From an uncultured Paracoccaceae bacterium (GTDB taxonomy: Bacteria; Pseudomonadota; Alphaproteobacteria; Rhodobacterales; Rhodobacteraceae): a stretch of DNA of 64,000 nt. Position numbers and translations under genes: made by a program. How positions within the stretch are numbered: position 1 is the stretch's first letter; each line of letters opens with the position of its first letter. The notes under the pieces were generated by a model. That model did no database searches. It saw only the letters and a program-made list of their open reading frames with translations, and was not told where the DNA came from. Shown here one piece after another: positions 48,444 to 58,290 of the stretch. Location: assembly GCA_947503965.1 (NCBI GenBank), contig CANNFU010000002.1, forward strand, positions 513,958 to 577,957. The letters run 5' to 3'.

Positions 48444-49577
48444 ATGACACGCCACAGCCACTACCCTGCCATTTCCGATCTGAAAACCCGCGCAAGGCGG
48501 CGTATTCCGCAATTCGTCTGGGAATATCTCGACAGCGCCACAGGTGTTGAGGCAACGCAAAGGCGCAACCGCACCGCACTGGATCAGGTGCTGCTGAACC
48601 CGTCGATCCTGCACGGGGAATTTGACCCTGACCTCAGCATCACGCTGCTGGGCCACACCCACCCCTTGCCCGTGGGTATCGCCCCGGTGGGCATGTCCGG
48701 GCTGATCTGGCCGGGGGCTGAACAGATGCTGGCGCGCGCCGCCGCCCGCGAAAACCTGCCCTTCACCCTTTCCACGGTGGCGACCCAACTGCCCGAGGAT
48801 GTGGGGCCACACGCAGGCGATCACGGCTGGTTTCAGCTTTATCCGCCTCGCGACCCCGGCATTCGCGACGATATCCTCAAACGGGCCAAGGCATCGGGTT
48901 TCACCACGCTGGTGCTGACTGTGGACGTCCCCGTCGCATCCCGGCGCGAACGCCAGACACGCGGCGGGCTGACCAATCCGCCGAAACTGACACCGCGTCT
49001 GGCGCTGCAGGCGGCCCGCTGCCCGGCCTGGCTCAACGGGATCCGCAAAACCGGGATGCCGCGCATAAAACTGATGGATGGGTATTCCGATATCAAGACC
49101 GCCCTGCCCTCGACCCAGCATATCGGGTATCTGCTGCGCACCTCGCCCGATTGGGACTACTTCAAGGCGCTGCGCGATGCCTGGGACGGTCCGCTGATCG
49201 TCAAGGGTGTGGGGCGGGCCGATGATGCCGCCCGCCTGACCGATGAAGGCGCCGATGCGATCTGGGTCAGCAACCATGCCGGGCGGCAATTCGATGGCGG
49301 GCCCGCGACCATCGAAATCCTGCCAGCGATCCGGGCGGCCACATCCCTGCCGGTGATCTTCGACAGCGGGATCGAAGGCGGGCTGGACGTACTGCGCGCC
49401 ATCGCATGTGGCGCGGATTTCGTCATGCTGGGGCGTGCGTTTCATTATGGTCTGGCCGCATTGGGCGAAGCGGGCCCCGCCCATGTGTTCGACATCCTGC
49501 GGCAGGACATGATCAGCAATATGGGGCAGATCGGGGCGCGCAGGCTGGCCGATCTGCCGGGTTGCCTGCGCTACTAG
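48444..49577 (+). CDS. FMN-dependent alpha-hydroxy-acid dehydrogenase
   Basis: A 377-residue TIM-barrel flavoenzyme of the LldD/glycolate oxidase family, oxidising a 2-hydroxy acid to the 2-oxo acid. FMN and substrate residues are recognisable: the N-terminal RRIPQFVWEYLDSATG, VGIAPVGMSGLIWPG, and the active-site signature SNHAGRQFDGGPA with the catalytic histidine. The usual Gly-Gly of this motif is Ala-Gly here. L-lactate is the likeliest substrate but not proven. Confidence 0.88.
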   Translation: MTRHSHYPAISDLKTRARRRIPQFVWEYLDSATGVEATQRRNRTALDQVLLNPSILHGEFDPDLSITLLGHTHPLPVGIAPVGMSGLIWPGAEQMLARAAARENLPFTLSTVATQLPEDVGPHAGDHGWFQLYPPRDPGIRDDILKRAKASGFTTLVLTVDVPVASRRERQTRGGLTNPPKLTPRLALQAARCPAWLNGIRKTGMPRIKLMDGYSDIKTALPSTQHIGYLLRTSPDWDYFKALRDAWDGPLIVKGVGRADDAARLTDEGADAIWVSNHAGRQFDGGPATIEILPAIRAATSLPVIFDSGIEGGLDVLRAIACGADFVMLGRAFHYGLAALGEAGPAHVFDILRQDMISNMGQIGARRLADLPGCLRY

Positions 49578-50323
49578 CGCAATGTCATACCGCCATCGAC
49601 CATGTATTCCGACCCGGTGACATAGGCCGCATCGTCCGACAGAAGGAAACAGGTGACCGCCGCCACCTCCTCCGGCTTGCCCATACGGCCCAGCGGGACG
49701 GCCTCTGCGATCTGCTTTTTCATCTCTTCAGCGTCATCGCCACCCTTGCCCAGCGCATCAAAGAAATTCGTCTCAATCGGGCCGGGGGCAACGGCGTTGA
49801 CGCGGATATTGCGGGGTGCCAGATCCTTGGACCAGCTGCGCGCCATCGCCAGGCACGACGCCTTTGTCGCCGCATAAATCGCCCCCTTGGCCCCGCCCAG
49901 ATACGGCGCGACTGAGGATGTCAGCAGCACAGCACCACCATCCTTGATCAGCGGCTTCAGCGCGGCCATCTGCAACGCGGCGCCGCGCACATTCACATTC
50001 ATCATGGCATCGAACCCGTCGGCATCCACATCCTCGGTCGCCATGTTCTTACCGTATCCGGCATTCAGATAGGCGCCGTCAATCTGGCCCATCTGCTCCT
50101 TGATCTTCGACGCCAGTTCCTTGGCCGCTTCCGGATCAGACGCATCATTGCGCAACACCAGACTGCCCGATGGCAGGCTGCGCCCGGCCTCGTCCAGATG
50201 GTCCTGGGTCACACCGGTCACGGCAACCTCGCCGCCTTCCTCAACAATGCGCTTGGCCGTGGCCAGGCCGATGCCGCTTGTTCCGCCCGTGATAAGAATG
50301 CGTTTGCCTTTGAAACGTGTCAT
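49574..50323 (-). CDS. SDR family oxidoreductase
   Basis: A 249-residue short-chain dehydrogenase/reductase. The cofactor loop is ITGGTSGIGLAT; the catalytic serine lies in LLTSSVAPY and the YxxxK pair in IYAATKASC; the C-terminus VTGSEYMVDGGMT is typical. Substrate unknown. The ATG at 50,323 has GGAG at 6 bases. It is divergent from pyc, and its stop overlaps the dehydrogenase stop by 4 bp. Confidence 0.88.
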   Translation of the reverse strand: MTRFKGKRILITGGTSGIGLATAKRIVEEGGEVAVTGVTQDHLDEAGRSLPSGSLVLRNDASDPEAAKELASKIKEQMGQIDGAYLNAGYGKNMATEDVDADGFDAMMNVNVRGAALQMAALKPLIKDGGAVLLTSSVAPYLGGAKGAIYAATKASCLAMARSWSKDLAPRNIRVNAVAPGPIETNFFDALGKGGDDAEEMKKQIAEAVPLGRMGKPEEVAAVTCFLLSDDAAYVTGSEYMVDGGMTLR

Positions 50324-50462
50324 GTCAGTCTCCGATTTCTGTTCGGTGACCAACCCGTCGCATAGGCAATCGTTCCGCGCCTGCTGCTATATACCCACTA
50401 CTACCAGTTTACGTGATGGCCGAAACTCCGTAGGAATGCTGCAACTGCGAAGGGGACTAACG

Positions 50463-53400
50463 ATGGCCGAGTTTAAGAAAATCCTGATTGCCAACCGGGG
50501 CGAGATCGCGATCCGCATCATGCGTGCCGCAAATGAGATGGGCAAAAAGACGGTCGCTGTCTTTGCAGAAGAGGACAAACTGGGCCTGCACCGGTTCAAG
50601 GCGGATGAGGCGTATCGCATCGGTGAAGGCATGGGGCCGGTGGCTGCTTACCTGAGCATTGAAGAAATCATTCGCGTGGCCAAGATGTCGGGCGCGGATG
50701 CGATCCATCCCGGCTATGGCCTGCTGTCCGAAAACCCTGATTTTGTCGATGCCTGTGCGGCCAACGGGATTACGTTCATTGGTCCCAAGGCGGAAACCAT
50801 GCGTGCCTTGGGCGACAAGGCCAGCGCCCGACAGGTCGCGATTGAGGCAGGCGTGCCCGTCATCCCGGCGACGGATGTGCTGGGCGAGGATATGGCGCTG
50901 ATCAAGAAGCAGGCCAAAGAGGTCGGCTACCCTCTGATGCTGAAGGCCTCTTGGGGTGGTGGTGGCCGGGGCATGCGCCCGATCATGTCCGAGGATGAAC
51001 TGGAAGAAAAAGTGCTGGAGGGGCGCCGCGAGGCAGAAGCCGCCTTCGGCAATGGCGAAGGCTATCTGGAAAAGATGATCATGCGCGCCCGCCATGTCGA
51101 GGTGCAGATTTTGGGCGACAGCCACGGCCAGATCTATCACCTCTGGGAACGGGATTGTTCGGTGCAGCGCCGCAATCAAAAGGTCGTCGAACGCGCCCCC
51201 GCCCCGTATCTCTCTGGCACCCAGCGCGAACAGCTTTGCAATCTGGGCAAGAAAATCTGCGCCCATGTGAATTACGAATGCGCAGGCACGGTCGAATTCC
51301 TGATGGATATGGATTCAGGCGAGTTCTACTTTATCGAGGTGAACCCCCGCGTGCAGGTCGAACACACCGTCACCGAAGAGGTCACAGGCATCGACATCGT
51401 GCGCGCACAAATCCTGATCGCCGAAGGCAAGTCACTGGTCGAAGCAACAGGATGCGCCAGCCAGTACGACGTGAAACTCGACGGTCACGCCCTGCAATGC
51501 CGGGTGACGACTGAGGACCCGCAGAACAACTTTATCCCGGATTACGGGCGCATTCAGATGTATCGCTCGGCCACTGGCCCCGGCATTCGTCTGGACGGGG
51601 GCACCGCCTATTCGGGGGCGGTCATCACCCGCTACTACGACAGCCTGCTAACCAAGGTGACCGCCCGCGCGCCCACGCCGGAAATGGCGATTGCGCGGAT
51701 GGACCGGGCTTTGCGCGAATTCCGTATTCGGGGTGTTTCGACCAACATCGCATTTGTCGAAAACCTGCTGAAACATCCGACATTCCTCAACAACGAATAC
51801 CACACCAAGTTCATTGACGAGACGCCCGCGCTGTTCGACTTCCAGAAGCGGCGCGACCGGGCCACGAAAATCCTGACCTATATCGCGGATATCACCGTGA
51901 ACGGGCATCCAGAAACGGCGGGGCGCCCCCGGCCTGCGGCGGATTTGAAACCGCCAAGACCGCCGGTCAAGCCCACTACGGACGTCATCCCCGGCACACG
52001 CAATATTCTGGATGAGTTCGGGCCAGAGGCCGTGGCCGACTGGATGCGCGACCAGAAACAGCTTCTGATCACCGACACGACCATGCGCGACGGCCACCAG
52101 TCACTGCTGGCGACGCGGATGCGCTCAATCGATATGATCAAAGCAGCCCCCGCCTATGCCACCAAGATGCATCAGCTGTTCAGCGTGGAATGTTGGGGCG
52201 GAGCCACGTTTGACGTGGCCTACCGGTTCTTGCAGGAATGCCCGTGGCAGCGGCTGCGCGACATCCGGGCGGCCATGCCGAACATCATGACCCAGATGCT
52301 GCTGCGCGCCTCCAACGGGGTCGGCTACACCAACTACCCCGACAACGTGGTGCAGGCCTTCGTGGCACAGGCCGCCAAATCCGGCGTCGATGTCTTCCGC
52401 GTGTTCGACAGCCTGAACTGGGTCGACAACATGCGCGTGGCAATGGACGCGGTGATCAAGGCAGAGAAGGTCTGTGAAGGCACGATCTGCTATACCGGCG
52501 ATCTGATGGACCCGGCGCGGGCCAAGTATGACCTGAAATACTATGTCGGCATGGCCAAAGAGCTGGAGGCGGCGGGCGCACATGTGCTGGGCCTCAAGGA
52601 CATGGCAGGGCTGATGAAACCGGCCGCTGCAACGGCATTGGTCAAGGCGCTGAAAGAAGAGACAAATCTGCCGATCCACTTCCATACGCACGATACGTCG
52701 GGGGCAGCGATTGCGACAGTGCTGGCCGCATCGGCTGCCGGTGTCGATTGTGTGGATGGGGCGATGGATGCGCTGTCCGGGAATACATCACAGCCGACCC
52801 TGGGGTCTATCGTTGAGGCCCTGCGCGGCAATGAACGCGACACGGGGCTGGATATCAGCGCCATCCGCGGGATCAGCAACTATTTCGAACAGGTGCGCGC
52901 CCATTACGCGGCGTTTGAATCCGGCCTGCAAGCCCCGGCATCAGAGGTTTACCTGCACGAAATGCCCGGCGGCCAGTTCACCAACCTTAAGGCGCAGGCG
53001 CGGTCCTTGGGTCTGGAAGAACGCTGGCACGAGGTCGCGCAGACATATGCAGACGTCAACCAGATGTTCGGCGATATCGTCAAGGTGACGCCATCGTCCA
53101 AGGTGGTCGGCGACATGGCCCTGATGATGGTCAGCCAGAACCTGACCCGCGCGCAGGTCGAGGACCCGGATGTCGACGTCGTTTTCCCTGACAGTGTGGT
53201 TGAGATGATGCGCGGCTCACTGGGTCAGCCGCCCGGTGGATGGCCGAAAGCTATTCAAAAGAAGATCTTGAAGGGCGAAAAGCCGATTACGGAACGGCCC
53301 GGCAAATCCCTGCCCGCCGTGGATCTGGACGCAGCGCGCGCGGATCTCTCCAAGCAATTGGGCGGAATGGACATCGATGACGAGGATCTGAACGGCTACC

Positions 53401-53906
53401 TGATGTATCCCAAGGTCTTCCTCGACTACATGGGTCGGCACAAGATCTACGGTCCGGTCCGCACCCTGCCGACGCGCACCTTCTTTTACGGGATGGAGCC
53501 GGGCGAAGAAATCGTGGCCGAGATCGACCCCGGCAAGACGCTGGAAATCCGGATGCAGGCCGTGGCCGATATGAACGAGGACGGTGAGGTCAAGGTGTTC
53601 TTTGAACTTAACGGCCAGCCCCGTACGATCCGGGTGATGAACCGTCTGGCCGCAGCCGAGAAGGTGCAGCGCCCCAAGGCCGAGGATGGCAATGCCAACC
53701 ATATCGGCGCACCGATGCCAGGCGTGGTGGCGACTGTTGCCGCTGTTGCGGGCAAGAAGGTCAAGGCGGGCGATCTTTTGTTGACGATTGAGGCGATGAA
53801 GATGGAAACCGGGATCCACGCGGAGCGAGATGCCGTGGTGAAAGCCGTGCATGTGCAGGCTGGTGGCCAGATCGATGCGAAGGATTTGCTGGTCGAGTTG
53901 GAGTAA
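50463..53906 (+). CDS. pyc: Pyruvate carboxylase
   Basis: A 1147-residue biotin enzyme that carboxylates pyruvate to oxaloacetate to refill the TCA cycle. The N-terminal biotin carboxylase domain (about 1-450) begins KKILIANRGEIAIRIMRAA. The carboxyltransferase barrel starts near residue 530 (LITDTTMRDGHQSL). The C-terminal biotinyl domain contains IEAMKMETG with the lysine that carries biotin. A GAAGGGGA ribosome site precedes the ATG at 50,463. Full length, no damage. Confidence 0.97.
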   Translation: MAEFKKILIANRGEIAIRIMRAANEMGKKTVAVFAEEDKLGLHRFKADEAYRIGEGMGPVAAYLSIEEIIRVAKMSGADAIHPGYGLLSENPDFVDACAANGITFIGPKAETMRALGDKASARQVAIEAGVPVIPATDVLGEDMALIKKQAKEVGYPLMLKASWGGGGRGMRPIMSEDELEEKVLEGRREAEAAFGNGEGYLEKMIMRARHVEVQILGDSHGQIYHLWERDCSVQRRNQKVVERAPAPYLSGTQREQLCNLGKKICAHVNYECAGTVEFLMDMDSGEFYFIEVNPRVQVEHTVTEEVTGIDIVRAQILIAEGKSLVEATGCASQYDVKLDGHALQCRVTTEDPQNNFIPDYGRIQMYRSATGPGIRLDGGTAYSGAVITRYYDSLLTKVTARAPTPEMAIARMDRALREFRIRGVSTNIAFVENLLKHPTFLNNEYHTKFIDETPALFDFQKRRDRATKILTYIADITVNGHPETAGRPRPAADLKPPRPPVKPTTDVIPGTRNILDEFGPEAVADWMRDQKQLLITDTTMRDGHQSLLATRMRSIDMIKAAPAYATKMHQLFSVECWGGATFDVAYRFLQECPWQRLRDIRAAMPNIMTQMLLRASNGVGYTNYPDNVVQAFVAQAAKSGVDVFRVFDSLNWVDNMRVAMDAVIKAEKVCEGTICYTGDLMDPARAKYDLKYYVGMAKELEAAGAHVLGLKDMAGLMKPAAATALVKALKEETNLPIHFHTHDTSGAAIATVLAASAAGVDCVDGAMDALSGNTSQPTLGSIVEALRGNERDTGLDISAIRGISNYFEQVRAHYAAFESGLQAPASEVYLHEMPGGQFTNLKAQARSLGLEERWHEVAQTYADVNQMFGDIVKVTPSSKVVGDMALMMVSQNLTRAQVEDPDVDVVFPDSVVEMMRGSLGQPPGGWPKAIQKKILKGEKPITERPGKSLPAVDLDAARADLSKQLGGMDIDDEDLNGYLMYPKVFLDYMGRHKIYGPVRTLPTRTFFYGMEPGEEIVAEIDPGKTLEIRMQAVADMNEDGEVKVFFELNGQPRTIRVMNRLAAAEKVQRPKAEDGNANHIGAPMPGVVATVAAVAGKKVKAGDLLLTIEAMKMETGIHAERDAVVKAVHVQAGGQIDAKDLLVELE

Positions 53907-54295
53907 TGGCGCAGCAACTGGCCCTCGTGTCGCTGCTCGTGCCCGATTATGATGCCGGTATTGCCTTTTACACAGGCCAAATGGGCTTTGACCTGCTGGA
54001 AGATACCGATCTGGGCGAAGGCAAACGCTGGGTTCGGGTGGCCCCAACAGGGGCGCAGACCGCGTTTTTGCTGGCCCGGGCGGTGGGGGACCGTCAGATC
54101 GCCGCAATCGGGAACCAGGGCGGCGGTCGGGTCTGGCTTTTTCTTGAAACCAATGATTTTAGCGCGGATCATGCACGCATGATCGCCAATGGCGTCGCGT
54201 TTGAAGAAGCGCCGCGGCACGAACCCTATGGGACAGTCGCCGTCTTTGCAGATCCTTTCGGCAACCGGTGGGACCTGATCCAGTTCGCGAGGTAA
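53906..54295 (+). CDS. VOC family (glyoxalase-like) protein
   Basis: A 129-residue vicinal-oxygen-chelate protein with two beta-alpha-beta-beta-beta halves: VSLLVPDYDAGIAFYTGQMGF, then RVWLFLETNDF and VAVFADPFGNRWDLIQ. The metal-ligand positions are only partly obvious, so enzyme activity is uncertain. Its ATG overlaps the pyc stop as TAATG, suggesting coupled translation. Confidence 0.85.
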   Translation: MAQQLALVSLLVPDYDAGIAFYTGQMGFDLLEDTDLGEGKRWVRVAPTGAQTAFLLARAVGDRQIAAIGNQGGGRVWLFLETNDFSADHARMIANGVAFEEAPRHEPYGTVAVFADPFGNRWDLIQFAR

Positions 54296-54298
54296 GCG

Positions 54299-55105
54299 AT
54301 GCAAAAGCTGCTGGTCCTGACCGATCTGCATATCTGCGAACCTGGCAAGCGGATCATCGGGCTTGATCCGTCGGAACGGTTACGCACCGTGCTGCGCGCT
54401 GCCTTGGATGCGCACCCGGATGCGGCGGCACTGATCCTGATGGGCGACCTGACCCATCATGGACGACCGGCGCAATATGCAGCGCTGCGGGACATCATCA
54501 AAGACATCGACATGCCAATTGTCCCGATGATCGGCAATCATGACCGGCGGGATACCTTTCTGGCGGCCTTTCCTGATGCGCCGCAGACGCACAGCGGCCA
54601 TGTTCAGAAGGTTTGGGATACTGGTGATCACCGCATCATCACGCTGGACAGTCTGGATGGGCCACCCTACCCCGACGGTCATCACGCGGGACGGCTGTGC
54701 CCGGTTCGTATGGCGTTCCTGCAAGACGCTTTGGAAACCAAGGGGGATCGCCGCACGCTGATCTGCGTGCATCATCCCCCGTTTGCGACAGGCATTCTGG
54801 GGATGGACGAGATCATGATGACTGACTGCGACGCGTTCATTGCACTGCTGGGCCGCTACGCCGACGTGCATCTGCTGTGCGGTCACGTGCACCGCACGAT
54901 TTCCGGCAATACGCTGGGCGTGCCATGGAGCATGCTGCGAAGCCCCTGCCATCAGGGCGTGCTTGATCTGGTGACGCCGAACCCGCATCTGTCAACGAAT
55001 GAACCGGGGTCATATGGGCTGGTTTTGCTGATGCCCGATGGTGTTGTGGTGCATAGCGAAGATGTGGATGTGCCAGGGGCGGCTGTCTTTGGCGGATATG
55101 ACTGA
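54299..55105 (+). CDS. Calcineurin-like metallophosphoesterase (CpdA-like)
   Basis: A 268-residue dinuclear metal phosphoesterase. The five metal motifs are intact and in order: TDLHI, GDLTHHG, GNHDRR, CVHHPP and CGHVHR. The spacing matches the 3',5'-cAMP phosphodiesterase CpdA family, though other phosphodiesterases share it. It follows the VOC gene by 3 bp and is probably its operon partner with pyc. Confidence 0.88.
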   Translation: MQKLLVLTDLHICEPGKRIIGLDPSERLRTVLRAALDAHPDAAALILMGDLTHHGRPAQYAALRDIIKDIDMPIVPMIGNHDRRDTFLAAFPDAPQTHSGHVQKVWDTGDHRIITLDSLDGPPYPDGHHAGRLCPVRMAFLQDALETKGDRRTLICVHHPPFATGILGMDEIMMTDCDAFIALLGRYADVHLLCGHVHRTISGNTLGVPWSMLRSPCHQGVLDLVTPNPHLSTNEPGSYGLVLLMPDGVVVHSEDVDVPGAAVFGGYD

Positions 55106-55201
55106 CGCAGCCATCACTGTGCAAAAAAACTGGCCCGGTTCCCTTTTTTGGTCTTGCGAAGCAGGCGAAGTGTTTATAGATCACGCTTCACGATATGGAG
55201 T

Positions 55202-55276
55202 GCGGGCGTAGCTCAGGGGTAGAGCATAACCTTGCCAAGGTTAGGGTCGTGAGTTCGAATCTCATCGCCCGCTCCA
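55202..55276 (+). tRNA. tRNA-Gly (anticodon GCC)
   Basis: The acceptor arms GCGGGCG and CGCCCGC pair perfectly. The D stem, an anticodon loop with GCC, and the T-arm GTTCGAATC are all present, and the terminal CCA (55,274-55,276) is encoded. A hairpin follows at 55,307-55,331. Confidence 0.97.
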
Positions 55277-55306
55277 AAAAGACCGGCCAGCCCATGCCGG
55301 TGTTGC

Positions 55307-55331
55307 AAAGGCCGCCGTAAGGGTGGCCTTT
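55307..55331. terminator. Hairpin after tRNA-Gly, possible terminator
   Basis: A 10-bp stem with one G-T pair (55,307-55,316 with 55,322-55,331) and a 5-base loop. The tail has few T bases, so it is a modest candidate. Confidence 0.4.
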
Positions 55332-55432
55332 AATCGTTTCAGGTCCGAAAAGAAATGGGGCCAGCCGTGATTTTGGCTGACCCGATGACGTGATGCATGG
55401 GGGGCGTGCCTTCAGCCACCCCACGTATTGGT

Positions 55433-55759
55433 TTATGGCCGTACCAGCAGCATTGCCTGATCCGACCGATCCGCGAGCATGTCCGCATGTGTCGGCATAT
55501 CTGCAAAGTGGCGCAAGGGGATATAGGTCTTGATCTCTGCCGGGAAGGGCAAGTCATCAAAAACGGCCAGTTGCCGATCGCCCGGCAGGTCGTGGAACGG
55601 CAAATCGCCAAAGACCACACGCGGTGTGTAGGTTGGCATCTGCGCCGGGAAAGGCATGTCGTTGACATAAGCGGGCTGTTGTCCCTCACCATCTGCGTTT
55701 GCCAGGCTGGCCATTGCGCAAAGCGTGGTGATGGTTGCGATTTTGATACCTTTGATCAT
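55433..55759 (-). CDS. Small secreted protein with short Pro/Phe repeats
   Basis: A 108-residue exported protein. The signal peptide IKGIKIATITTLCAMASLANA is cut probably after NA. The mature part carries an imperfectly repeated element: MPFPAQMPTYTP, DLPFHDLP and DLPFPAEIKTYIP. The ATG at 55,759 has AAGGAG at 7 bases. No known family; it may be a surface or periplasmic structural protein. Confidence 0.6.
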   Translation of the reverse strand: MIKGIKIATITTLCAMASLANADGEGQQPAYVNDMPFPAQMPTYTPRVVFGDLPFHDLPGDRQLAVFDDLPFPAEIKTYIPLRHFADMPTHADMLADRSDQAMLLVRP

Positions 55760-55910
55760 TTTTATCTCCTTACCAATTAAGCACTTGAAGAGGCAGCGGC
55801 GTTGCTGCTGCACGCCTCGATCAATGTCCCAATTTTTATTCAAATCTGCGCACAGATTAGGGCGGGGGATCGGTTAAATCTTGACTGACGCGATTTACCA
55901 AACAAACGTC

Positions 55911-55948
55911 AAAACGGGCCGACACTGTTCACAGCGTCGGCCCGTTTT
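55911..55948. terminator. Strong bidirectional terminator
   Basis: A perfect 13-bp stem (55,911-55,923 with 55,936-55,948) beginning AAAA and ending TTTT, with a 12-base loop. It lies 73 bp after the stop of the receiver-like gene and ahead of the secreted-protein gene. Confidence 0.8.
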
Positions 55949-56020
55949 GTGGGTTCATCAGTTGCACCTCTCCCGTTATCGGTGAACAGCCCGCAAGGCT
56001 TCACCACCCTGACATGCGCC

Positions 56021-56728
56021 TTAAGCTGCTGGTTGTGGCCGATTGTGCCAAGGTTCGGCAAATTGTGGCAGATGCGCCTTGTTCCGCGCAAATGGGGAAG
56101 GCGCATGGGCATCCGTTTCGAACGCGGCCAGTGTCGCACCGACGCGCATCCGTGCGGCAAGCGACGGGATGCGCGCGGCGGCTGCCGGCACGTCGCGCTC
56201 GCCTTCGTCATTGGCGATGGCGGCATCGGCGGCTTCCCATGCTGACATCACGTCTGCCGGTTCTTCGGTTTCGTCGCTTGCGATATCGTTGATCATGAAG
56301 GCATCGGGTTCGGCCGCCTCGGCCAGATCGGCTGCCGCATTTTCGGCGACACGCGCGATTGTTTCGGCAGAATTCACCACCGATGCGACCGCCAGCTGTC
56401 CGACGAGTGTTGGCGCCGTATCCACCCCTGCCAGCGCATACAGGCTGGGGATCAGGTCATAAAGATCATCGGTTTCTTCACGCGACCGGTCTGTCATCAG
56501 GATCGCGCTGATATAGGGGTTCCGGCGCTCACCGGATAACGCAACACAGTGGGTCAGTTCACCCTGCACCTGTTCATCCATCACGAGAAGGTCAACCGTG
56601 TCCATTCGGACAAGCGTTTCTGCCGCCTGACGCGTATCAACGCAAAGGATCTGGAACCCCTTGTCAATCAACGCACGGGAACTGGCCACAGCAGCATTGG
56701 GATCATTACGTAAAATCAAAGCGCGCAT
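56021..56728 (-). CDS. Degenerate response-regulator receiver protein
   Basis: A 235-residue protein. The N-terminal about 110 residues resemble a receiver domain: LILRNDPNAAVASSRALIDKG and LLVMDEQVQGE with the phospho-acceptor-like aspartate, then ILMTDRS. The invariant lysine of active receivers is not evident near SLYALAGVD. The rest is an acidic, Ala-rich helical region. It is therefore probably a pseudo-receiver with an unknown output. The ATG at 56,728 follows AGGAGA. Confidence 0.6.
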   Translation of the reverse strand: MRALILRNDPNAAVASSRALIDKGFQILCVDTRQAAETLVRMDTVDLLVMDEQVQGELTHCVALSGERRNPYISAILMTDRSREETDDLYDLIPSLYALAGVDTAPTLVGQLAVASVVNSAETIARVAENAAADLAEAAEPDAFMINDIASDETEEPADVMSAWEAADAAIANDEGERDVPAAAARIPSLAARMRVGATLAAFETDAHAPSPFARNKAHLPQFAEPWHNRPQPAA

Positions 56729-56875
56729 CGGATTCTCCTGATAAATGGCAGCGATTGTGGCCACGTTACCCATCCAACCCTTAAAACTTACTGAAAAGCC
56801 TTTGCAGTTTTTGGGCAGGCTTGGCCCCTGCCCCGGATCGCCCTATAGAGACCCCAAGACATAAGGGACGCGAAG

Positions 56876-57463
56876 ATGCGCACAGCAACAATCACACGCA
56901 AAACGGCCGAGACCGATATCTCGGTCACGGTGAACCTCGATGGAACCGGTGTTTATGACAACCAGACCGGGGTCGGGTTCTTTGATCACATGCTGGACCA
57001 GTTGTCGCGCCATGCCTTGATCGACATGACTGTGCGGGCAGATGGCGATCTGCATATCGATGATCACCACACGGTCGAGGATGTGGGGATTGCCCTTGGG
57101 CAGGCGTTGACGCAGGCGTTGGGGGACAAGAAGGGTATTCGCCGCTATGGATCGTGCCATCTGGCGATGGACGATGCGCAGGTGCGCTGCGCGCTCGATC
57201 TGTCCGCCCGGCCCTATCTGATCTGCAATCTGGACCTGCCCTTCGGCAAGATCGGGACCTTCGACACCGAACTGGTGCGCGAATTCTTCCAGGCGCTCAG
57301 CACCCATGGCGGGATCACGCTGCATATCGACAAACTGCACGGCTTCAACGCCCACCACATCACCGAAGCCGCGTTCAAATCCGTCGCCCGCGCCCTGCGC
57401 GACGCGGTGGAGGTTGATCCGCGCAAGGCCGACGCGATCCCATCGACCAAGGGCAGCCTATGA
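56876..57463 (+). CDS. hisB: Imidazoleglycerol-phosphate dehydratase
   Basis: A 195-residue manganese enzyme of histidine synthesis. The duplicated metal motifs are seen: [28 protein letters not shown] and [17 protein letters not shown]. The single-function form is expected in alphaproteobacteria. hisH overlaps its stop by 4 bp (ATGA). Confidence 0.97.
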   Translation: MRTATITRKTAETDISVTVNLDGTGVYDNQTGVGFFDHMLDQLSRHALIDMTVRADGDLHIDDHHTVEDVGIALGQALTQALGDKKGIRRYGSCHLAMDDAQVRCALDLSARPYLICNLDLPFGKIGTFDTELVREFFQALSTHGGITLHIDKLHGFNAHHITEAAFKSVARALRDAVEVDPRKADAIPSTKGSL

Positions 57464-58098
57464 CGACCGCGCTGGTCGATTACGACAGCGGCAACCTGCA
57501 TTCGGCGCAAAAGGCGTTTGAACGGATGGCGGCCGAGGTCGGGGCGGGATCCATCATCGTCACATCCGATCCTGACGTGGTGTCCAAGGCGGATCGCATT
57601 GTGTTGCCCGGTGATGGCGCTTTCCCGCATTGCCGGGCCGAGTTGTTCGCCCGAACCGGATTGGCCGAGGCGATTATCGAGGCTGTGACAGTCAAGGCCC
57701 GCCCTTTCTTTGGCATCTGCGTCGGTATGCAGATGATGGCCACCACAGGTCACGAATACGAAACCACACCCGGCTTTGGCTGGGTGGCCGGGGATATTCG
57801 GCGCATCACCCCGTCTGATCCGTCGTTCAAGGTGCCGCATATGGGCTGGAACGATCTGGTCATCGACAACACACATCCGGTGCTGCACGGACTTGCAACC
57901 GGCGATCATGCGTATTTCGTCCATTCCTATGCGATGACCGTGGCAAACCCGGCAGAGCGGTTGGCACATGTGGATTACGGCGGCGATGTGACAGCCATCA
58001 TCGGGCGTGACACAATGATCGGCACACAGTTTCATCCGGAAAAAAGCCAGGATGCCGGGTTGCGGATGATCGGGAATTTCTTGCGGTGGATGCCTTGA
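57460..58098 (+). CDS. hisH: Imidazole glycerol phosphate synthase, glutaminase subunit
   Basis: A 212-residue class I glutamine amidotransferase that supplies ammonia to HisF. The nucleophile is the cysteine in [11 protein letters not shown], and the catalytic His/Glu are in TQFHPEKSQ. hisF and hisA would normally follow; hisA is about 4.5 kb further on and hisF is not in the window. Confidence 0.96.
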   Translation: MTTALVDYDSGNLHSAQKAFERMAAEVGAGSIIVTSDPDVVSKADRIVLPGDGAFPHCRAELFARTGLAEAIIEAVTVKARPFFGICVGMQMMATTGHEYETTPGFGWVAGDIRRITPSDPSFKVPHMGWNDLVIDNTHPVLHGLATGDHAYFVHSYAMTVANPAERLAHVDYGGDVTAIIGRDTMIGTQFHPEKSQDAGLRMIGNFLRWMP

Positions 58099-58290
58099 GA
58101 CACACAGATGTGAGAGCAAGCCGCCATCGTTGCGCTACCGGCGCGGTCGGAGTGAACAATGACGTTATGCTGTCGCGTTGCTTTAAATACTATTCTTCAA
58201 TTAATCGGTCGGAAGAACAGCTTATTAAACACCCATTTACACGCAGGAGACCTTTCAGCGCAGCAATTCTAGCACGGTCCTGACCATCTT

